A stretch of 64,000 nt of DNA from Axinella damicornis. Lineage: Eukaryota; Porifera; Demospongiae; Axinellida; Axinellidae. The notes beneath the pieces are model-generated. The model saw only the letters and a list, made by a program, of their open reading frames with translations. It was not told the DNA's origin and made no database searches. The translations under genes were made by a program, and so were the position numbers. Location: positions 9,256,855 through 9,320,854 of the forward strand of contig OZ007506.1 in assembly GCA_963931865.1 (NCBI GenBank), given 5' to 3'. Positions 43,601 through 64,000 of the stretch are shown here, in pieces (the first letter of the stretch is position 1; every line of letters begins with the position of its first letter).

Positions 43601-46110
43601 GTGTGTATAAAGTATGTGTGTTATGTGTGTATGAAGTGTGTGCATGTGCATGACGTACAATCCTAGGGCCTCATTGTCCACACTGCCACCTCACACGTAG
43701 TCACTCATCAGAAAGGAAATCGTGTAGCACAGTCTACACATACATGTATAGCCTAGTTGGGAGTACTGATGCAAATCAGACTGCACATATTCGGATGACC
43801 CGGACACCACAAAGAAAGAACCTAACGCGTAGCATGCCTCAAACCACAGATATTCAGCATTACCTGGCTGGGCCTCCAGTACTTCAATGTCCGTTATTTC
43901 AATTGATCAATTGGACATAATTATACCCTCTGTCCGCTGGTTTCATTATTGGAGTGAAAAGGTACCAACAATGCCATTTGGACTGTAGGGATTCAGCATA
44001 GCTGTACTAAGCAACTTGTTCAATAAAAATTATCAGGCTACACAAGCAACCGAAGTATGCACTAAAGTACTTTCACTATGTAGAATCCATCTGAACCAGC
44101 TAAGCACCATGAAAGAATTTCCCCCAAGAGTTAATTGTGGACGTACCTGGCCTCAACACTCCTGTCTGTGCTATCGGTCCATCCTCTATGATGCGATTGA
44201 CAAGTATGTGTCCTGCAGCATTCTTTATGGTACACCCAATGCCCTTGTCCTGGTCCTTCAGTAGCGTCACTCGCTTTAGACCTGCGTGTGAGTGTGTGGT
44301 ATATGCGTGTAAGACATTGGGGTAAGATAGGTGGGGGACAATGAAGTAACAGCAGTCAGCCATGATATACTATACATATACTATAGCAGGCTACTTGTAC
44401 CAGATCTTCCAAGAGAGGTGGGTGGGGGTGTCACTAAAGCTATGTGCCTCATTTAAAGCTGCCAAACTAACCACACCCACTGAGCCCCAGTTCGCCCACG
44501 TTCAATTAAGTCCTTTCCACCACCTTTCTATCCTCTACGGCACGCACGTGAGGAAACATACCAGGCCCTCCACTAATAACAGATACTGAATGCTAACTTT
44601 GCTGGGATACGTTGACATCTTTGGGCCTACCGCACAATTTAATAGTATGAAATAACCATGCACGCAAACCGATAGAGGAGTACAAACAGGCCACTTTGCT
44701 TGCTCTCTAAGGAATATCTCATGTACCTCCTCCACAGAGGGGGATCATAGCTCAAAACATCTGTATAGAGTCGGAGTGGCCACGTTCCTGTGCCTTCGCC
44801 ACCTCCAGTCTTCGATTGCTTGCAAGTCATGAAAGGGCTATATAGGAGGCCCCAAGTGATCAAAGACTTGAGGTGGCAAAGGCCTGCATGTAAACAAGGC
44901 TAAGATAATGGTCTGGTATCACTGAACTGCTGACTGGCACTTGCTGGGATTTTATCTCTTTCATTGTGAGACTCAGTCTAGCCACTAGCCCCTCTCTGCC
45001 CAGCTGGTCAACCCCGCCGGGCAGAGATGGTCTAGTGGCTAGACTACATGGGACTGGAAACAGGACTTAGTGTTTGAGTGATAATACGAACCACTTAAGT
45101 TGAGAAGGATCTTTCATTACAGGGAATGAATATTGTATTGGGTGCTAGTCTAGCGGGCTAGACCCTCGAATTTTCCCCAGCACGGATTGACTCACGTGAC
45201 CGCACAGGGAAAAGGAGGGTCTAGAAACTTTGGACCACTTTGCTTGGGCTCTACTCGAAATCGGGTAGAGCCAATCAGATTGCATCTGTCATGTGGTGAT
45301 CTTTCAAATCGCTTGGTACAAGCGTTGAGGACAGTCTGAAGTTGCATGCGATTGCTGTTCTCCTGTACAACGACCAAACAGACAGAAGTACAAACAGCCA
45401 ACGAAGGTTAGCGGGCCGGAATCGACTGACTGCAGTTGCACTAATTGGAATATTATGATGTAAACGGACGTGATGTAAGCTTAATTGCATTCTTTCGTAC
45501 CAAGTAAAGTGGTCCAAAGTTTCTAGACCTTCCTTCTCCGCATGCGCATACTGAAAGCGATCGCGCGCTGGAGAAAGCGAAGGGCTAGCTTGTTAGACTG
45601 ATTGGGTGCTGTGTAGAAAACAAAGCTAATTAAGTAGAGAGCAAATAAAATGCCCCACCTCCCAAGTTCTGCCAGACCTGGTGCAAGTCGTCGTAGTGTT
45701 TGTCTGAAGGGGTCTTTTCTCTCAGCTTCCTTGTCAGACTCCATTGTGCGCCGGATGGCATCCACCCACATATCCCTGTCGTCATCATTTGCAGCCTGGA
45801 GCAGTACTGCCCGCTTCTTTGTGTGCAAAGCAAACACAAATGCTTTCCTCTTTTCAACACCTTCGGTCTCTATTTTGACAACATCACTAAGAAAGATTCG
45901 GCCCAGAGGGTCTAGCTTTTCACAGAGGTGATCATGGGTTTCATTTCGAAAATAGCAGAGTGACTGTCGGTTGAGAATGAAGTACCTCCGCGACCAACTC
46001 TTTATGATACCGCCTTTCTTATAGATGAAGCCTTCCTTGATCACCAGGTTGGCAGACGACCTCCTGTCCCGCCTGGCAGTCTTCAGTCTTGAGTCTGGAG
46101 AAGCCATCAT
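37607..46110 (-). CDS. PH-PDZ adaptor with tyrosine docking motifs
   Basis: Exons: 46110-45678, 44281-44147, 42090-41864, 39695-39509, 38050-37911 and 37762-37607. All phases join, giving 425 residues. PH domain about 23-125 (VIKEGFIYKKGGIIKSWSRR then YFIL; RDMWVDAIRR near its end); the K..K..W..RRYF pattern suits phosphoinositide binding. PDZ about 146-230, split by an intron (GIGCTIKNAAGHILVNRII, then GDQILDIHGTTITGL). Then VNYSEI, an acidic segment, PPLPPR (SH3 ligand), PPGRPPKPK, and near the C-terminus YEEI (about 397, Src-type SH2 ligand) and LVYADL (about 406, ITIM-like). I infer a membrane-recruited docking protein for tyrosine-kinase signalling; I know no named family with this order. 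The PH exon donor (CAG|GTCTGG) is the weakest join; GGGAG|GTGGGG is an alternative needing another exon. Confidence 0.78.
38479..38545. repeat. Two tandem 32-bp units
   Basis: CCTCAGCCATCCCAAGTACA then TGTGTAATTC is repeated head to tail in a PH-PDZ intron. Confidence 0.85.
40702..41335. mobile_element. 634-bp MITE, GGTCGTCTATATTCGG ends
   Basis: TIRs of about 39 bp (GTCTATATTCGGTGGACTGG, ACTCGGGACTGGACT) with perfect 10-bp duplication CCTCCAGGCT (40692-40701, 41336-41345). The interior holds short open frames on both strands (for example 41181-40939 minus) that I cannot identify. It lies in the PH-PDZ intron 39696-41863. Confidence 0.92.
41381..41757. repeat. Long inverted repeat with about 125-bp arms
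   Basis: Left arm 41381-41505 and right arm about 41625-41757 are inverted copies (ACTTAAGCTCGCTAACCAA, AGCAACTTGATTCTGG, GCAGGGCATGACGGAAGC), with differences clustered near CAAACAGCGT/AGAGCGT. The loop is about 120 bp. Likely a MITE; target duplication not seen. Confidence 0.85.
43201..43300. mobile_element. 100-bp near-perfect hairpin, TAGCCTCG family
   Basis: Starts TAGCCTCGTTCCCAAGTCCC and ends with its mirror image; arms meet at a short CCGTACGTACAGTAGGG centre. Flanks show no target duplication, so it may be a deletion or inversion derivative. Confidence 0.9.
44974..45046. mobile_element. 73-bp CAGTCTAGCC hairpin
   Basis: Ends CAGTCTAGCCACTA and TAGTGGCTAGACTA with CTCTGCCC/GGGCAGAG inside. 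It is a minimal member of the CAGTCTA family; target duplication is not clear. Confidence 0.8.
45146..45600. mobile_element. 455-bp MITE beside the PH exon
   Basis: Ends TAGTCTAGCGGGCTAG and CTAGCTTGTTAGACTG, with perfect 9-bp duplication ATTGGGTGC (45137-45145, 45601-45609). Inner arms also match (GTCCAAAGTTTCTAGACC). Its right end supplies the last codons of the unspliced PH open frame (down to 45523), so those residues are not host protein. Confidence 0.92.
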
Positions 46111-46402
46111 GCATAACACTGACCGTTCGGCGTTCTCTCTACCTCTTGAAGACCATAGATAAGACTTGAAGTTGAACCTGTATAATTTTGTACACTCGAA
46201 AATCGAAATGACGTCATGATCAGCAACACGTGATCCGTACATAAAATGTGCGGAATAGTGATCCGTATTCTCACACCGTATTTAATTGTTTATCATTCTA
46301 GACCACGCCTCTTGTATGTATAAAAACGGCTTCACTTTGCAATTGTAAATCGTACAGCTGATCGTAAATATCTGCACTAGTGTTATACTGGTCGAAGAAG
46401 AC
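46111..46402. promoter_or_regulatory. Divergent promoter region, PH-PDZ gene / RBM24-like gene
   Basis: Only 292 bp separate the two start codons, which face away from each other, so regulatory DNA is shared. A TATA box, TATAAAAA, lies at 46319-46326 for the plus-strand gene, about 77 bp upstream of its ATG. I see no comparable TATA on the minus side. Confidence 0.65.
46319..46326 (+). promoter_or_regulatory. TATA box of the RBM24/38-like gene
   Basis: TATAAAAA followed by a GC-containing stretch; transcription would start near 46350. Confidence 0.6.
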
Positions 46403-47754
46403 ATGGCCTCCGAAGGACCTATATTGCTGCAGAAAGACAACACATTCACGAAGCTATTCGTAGGAGGGTTACCCTACCACACGACGGATGAAACGCTGCG
46501 AGCATTCTTCTTGCAGTTCGGCGAGATCGAAGAAGCAGTCGTCATTCACGATAGAGTGACGGGCAAATCAAAGGGTTATGGATTTGTAAGTAGGTTATAT
46601 TATTATGTCTACACACAAAATTAACTGTAGCGCTGAAGCGATTTCATGTGAATCTCACCACGAGAAATTACCACCACATTTTCTCATGCAGGTTACAATG
46701 GCCGACAAGGAAGGCGCCGAGTGTGCTTGCGCTAATCCCAACCCTGTCATCGACGGCAGAAGAGCTAACGTAAACCTCGCATATCTGGGGGCAAAATCGA
46801 AAAACCACAGTCAACCCGGTAAGGAGCGTAAACCTGGAAGCGCCAACCGCAGTCAACTGTGGTAGGTTTCCCCTGCATGCCCTCGGACTCGGAGCAGTAT
46901 ACCGTAGGAAGCAGTTGTATTCAAAAGGGTGAAGCTAGCCCCGTTCAACGTGTTGAACATGACGACTGCATGTACGTCTAAGGTGTCAACTAATTCCCTA
47001 ATTATACTGGTCTTCACTTTTTGAACTACTTCATGCATGCACTTTGTACAATGGTCTATAATAATGCCCACAATATTAATTATGTATAACTCTTCTGCAC
47101 CCCTGATTTAAGTTTTATGCGTTTATTTACTTGAAAGTAAACCAATACATTCATCCACACAGGGAGTCCCATCAGCTGCTTACATTCTGTGACCAGAAGT
47201 GACTCTCCTAATGCAATATACACACAGCAGTGAGTCAAGTTTGTGTTGCACCATTGCCCTTTCCCACATACTCCTGCCTACTAAATGCCTGTAGCCTCCC
47301 ACACAGAAACTATGGGTTGTGGGCAGTATGAAATCTATCAGGTCGAAGGGAAAATTGGGCACTAAGTGAATAGCTGTGATGAGCTCAAGCATGTTTGCAT
47401 AAAAACCTCAGTCATGTTAAGTAACACTTCAGATCCCGTGGTCAGTCATCCATTGGCATAATATTAGCAGTCTAAGGTTCATTCATTCACTGTGGTGTGC
47501 AGTTTACACTCAAGCACCGTATAATTTCCCGCTACAGGTCACCTCCAATGCCAATGGGACTTCAAGCACAAGGCTTCTTTATGCCTCCCACACCCCCGGG
47601 TTATTTTGACAGTCCCCCCTTCAGTCCACCACCAATGGTCGGACCTTTCATGTATCCCCCCTACTTCAATCCACAGTATGGGTACATGTCACCACAGATG
47701 AACTTCCCACCGCAACAACTGCCTCCCTTAGTGCCATACAACATGGCAAACTGA
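46403..47754 (+). CDS. RBM24: RBM24/RBM38-like RNA-binding protein
   Basis: Three exons, 46403-46585, 46692-46861 and 47538-47754, join in phase to 189 residues (vertebrate RBM24/RBM38 about 236-239). One RRM occupies about 16-93: RNP2 KLFVGG at 17-22 and RNP1 KGYGFVTM at 57-64, interrupted by the first intron after [55 protein letters not shown] are hallmarks of the RBM24/RBM38 (SEB4) group. These proteins bind GU/U-rich RNA and control splicing, mRNA stability and translation during differentiation. The C-terminal half is rich in Pro, Tyr and Met ([17 protein letters not shown]). The donor at 46861 (TG|GTAGGT) was chosen because it alone keeps frame with exon 3. ATG 46403 opens the longest frame. 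Confidence 0.93.
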
Positions 47755-48175
47755 CGACAGAGAAAATGACTTATCGAAAATTTATACTTACTATACATCC
47801 ACCAATAGAGGAAAGAAATCGCTGTTACTGGTCTTGTGACCTCAACTCCATTCTACAGTAAGCACCCTTCTTTGTAACCACATGCTACTTGACATGTTTC
47901 TTTGCGACTTCTGTGAGTCTCCACTCATTTTTAACTATACAGCCATTGTATAGTACATGCTGTTCTATTCCGGTTATACATATAGCCGATGTATGCATGG
48001 TACTGAGAGTACTATGTGCATTTTTTCAAAGCAGGTAGCTATATAGGTGTAGCAAGGCTTGAAACTCGTCCTATGCACTGAGAAAGCTTGCAGACTTAAA
48101 GCCATAGCATGCATTTTATTAGTTTTCAGTTCTCAAAACTATAAAATTGATGTATAGACATTGTTGTTTCTACAA

Positions 48176-48181
48176 ATTAAA
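48176..48181 (+). promoter_or_regulatory. Polyadenylation signal ATTAAA of the RBM24/38-like gene
   Basis: ATTAAA about 420 bp after the stop, followed by T-rich DNA. The rest of 47755-49273 shows no gene; a C run lies near 48930. Confidence 0.45.
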
Positions 48182-49273
48182 GACAAAGCTGTAATCACTT
48201 CACTTTGTATCTCTCTTTTATACTGTACTGCAAGTGTATCATTGTTTTCCTAGTCTTTGTGCATCTTACATTAAGTTATTATCACTTATTTATTATGCAG
48301 AAGCTATATAGCTCTATAATGCTTTTCAAAAACACTCAGGATAGCTGAAATATGATCCATTTAGCTATATGGAAAGCAGACACCCATGCAATCTGTATCA
48401 CTTAGCAGCCATTCCATAGCAACAGCTAAGATATGTGGGGCCACTAGGAGCTCATTACTCAGTTGCTGATTCCTGTAGATGTTCGCACGTCGTACTATTT
48501 GCAGCATGATGCATGTGTGAAACAAGATATGACACAGCCAAACAGTACGTCAAAGCCCCTCAAGGACCATGCAAGTCGTATAGTCGGTATCAGGTTTCTC
48601 CCACTCAAGGCACAACCTCTCCACTTGAGTTTCCACTTATCAGGAATGTTACAAATTTACATTAAAGTTGCGCTGAATCCTTCTTGTGTCAACTTGGCTT
48701 GTACATAGGTAAACCATCCACTGGGGAATGAGCTCATACTGTTCAACCAAATTGGTGCTTGTTTTTGCAGGCAGGCTAACCTCCATACACAACCCACACT
48801 AGATAAACTGCATGTCGGACCAAGCACAGCACAAGCTTGCAGCTGATGGGAGTCCTGACAGGAATTTTGTACTTGACCAACGTCCACATGCATAGGTTCT
48901 GCACGACAAACCAACACAGTGAGCACCCCCTCCCCCCCCCCCCCCCCATGCAAAATGCTCCATTAGCCACTGCAATATGCACTCGGAAATGTAACTTTTC
49001 TTTCACGCTATGGTCATTTGTGATGCTTGAACCATGAGTGGTAATTACTGTTAAGCCTTTGGTCTAGTTCACAGACAAGTTTGTATTGAGCATTAATTCA
49101 TTGTTGAATTTGAAGCTAAAATACACAAAGGAAAAACAGCACTCACTAATCTACATCAGTTTTGTCCCTAGATTGAAAACTACTGCCAAATAAGGAAAAA
49201 TTTAGATCTACGTTTTCAAACTGATGTTTGTATACAGATTCTTGCTCTTCCTGCTTGTGGTTCTGTGGCCTGA

Positions 49274-63600
<14,327 letters not shown>

Positions 63601-63924
63601 CTAGGAAATTTCAAATTGAATGTGTCTGCTTGAAATACTATTGTGAAATCCGGATTGGCATATCAATAGCAGTGAGACATGAATGTTCAACTCCAGGTGA
63701 CTGCGATGGCTTTTATAAGCCCTCTCTGTCAACCAATAATACCTGATCTAATGAACTGAGGGGGAGTGAAAGATGCCAACCACCAAATATTGTTCCATAA
63801 ACCAAAATTTAATTAGCACAACAACAACATTGGTGAGACTAAATCTCTCTAGCCTGGATGAACACTGTAACCCACATATCTGGTGGTGATGCTGATATAT
63901 ATCAGTGTCATCCAATCTCCCTTG

Positions 63925-64000
63925 CAGCCTCGTTCCCAGGCCTACCCTTTTTGCTCTTCAATTTGCATTGATAAATATATAATACACGGAAGCGGAAGGG
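63925..64000. mobile_element. TAGCCTCG-family terminus at window end
   Basis: CAGCCTCGTTCCCAGGCCTA matches the left terminus of the family; the rest lies beyond the window. Confidence 0.5.

Overview
This is a eukaryotic, intron-rich genome window. Exons are small (about 16-220 bp), phases agree across the reconstructed introns, and most introns carry terminal-inverted-repeat transposons. The gene content (LRRC9-like, RBM24/RBM38-like, cyclase-associated protein, a PH-PDZ adaptor) is animal. Small genes and very dense MITEs suggest an early-branching metazoan, most likely a sponge; that last step is inference.

Layout. (1) About 2.6-25.2 kb, plus strand: the C-terminal two thirds of an LRRC9-like leucine-rich-repeat gene. 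I joined 24 exons with compatible phases. Its introns hold an 80-bp minisatellite, hAT-type and 9-bp-TSD MITEs, a broken hAT transposase gene (12.3-14.7 kb) and a near-complete 4.55-kb MULE (18.8-23.3 kb) with 105-bp TIRs and a 10-bp target duplication. (2) About 25.2-37.6 kb: no host gene seen. It holds palindromic MITEs, nested insertions, a duplicated segment and a decayed non-LTR retrotransposon. (3) 37.6-46.1 kb, minus strand: a six-exon gene for a 425-residue PH-PDZ protein with a proline-rich SH3-type motif and C-terminal YEEI and LVYADL tyrosine motifs, probably a tyrosine-kinase docking adaptor. (4) 46.4-47.75 kb, plus strand: a three-exon RBM24/RBM38-like RNA-binding protein, head to head with the PH-PDZ gene across about 290 bp. 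(5) 49.3-63.6 kb, minus strand: cyclase-associated protein (CAP), eight exons from the N-terminal helical domain to the C-terminus; the first exons lie beyond the window.

The host genes are not one pathway, although CAP (actin recycling) and the PH-PDZ adaptor (cortical signalling) both fit membrane and cytoskeleton biology. The strongest second theme is transposon ecology. One MITE superfamily (TIRs resembling TAGYCTCG or YAGTCTA, 9-bp target duplications) has inserted many times, including into another MITE, into a hAT transposase gene and beside a host exon. Several elements carry exon-like or conserved ORF-like pieces. Exon boundaries were read by eye from splice signals, frame and family resemblance.
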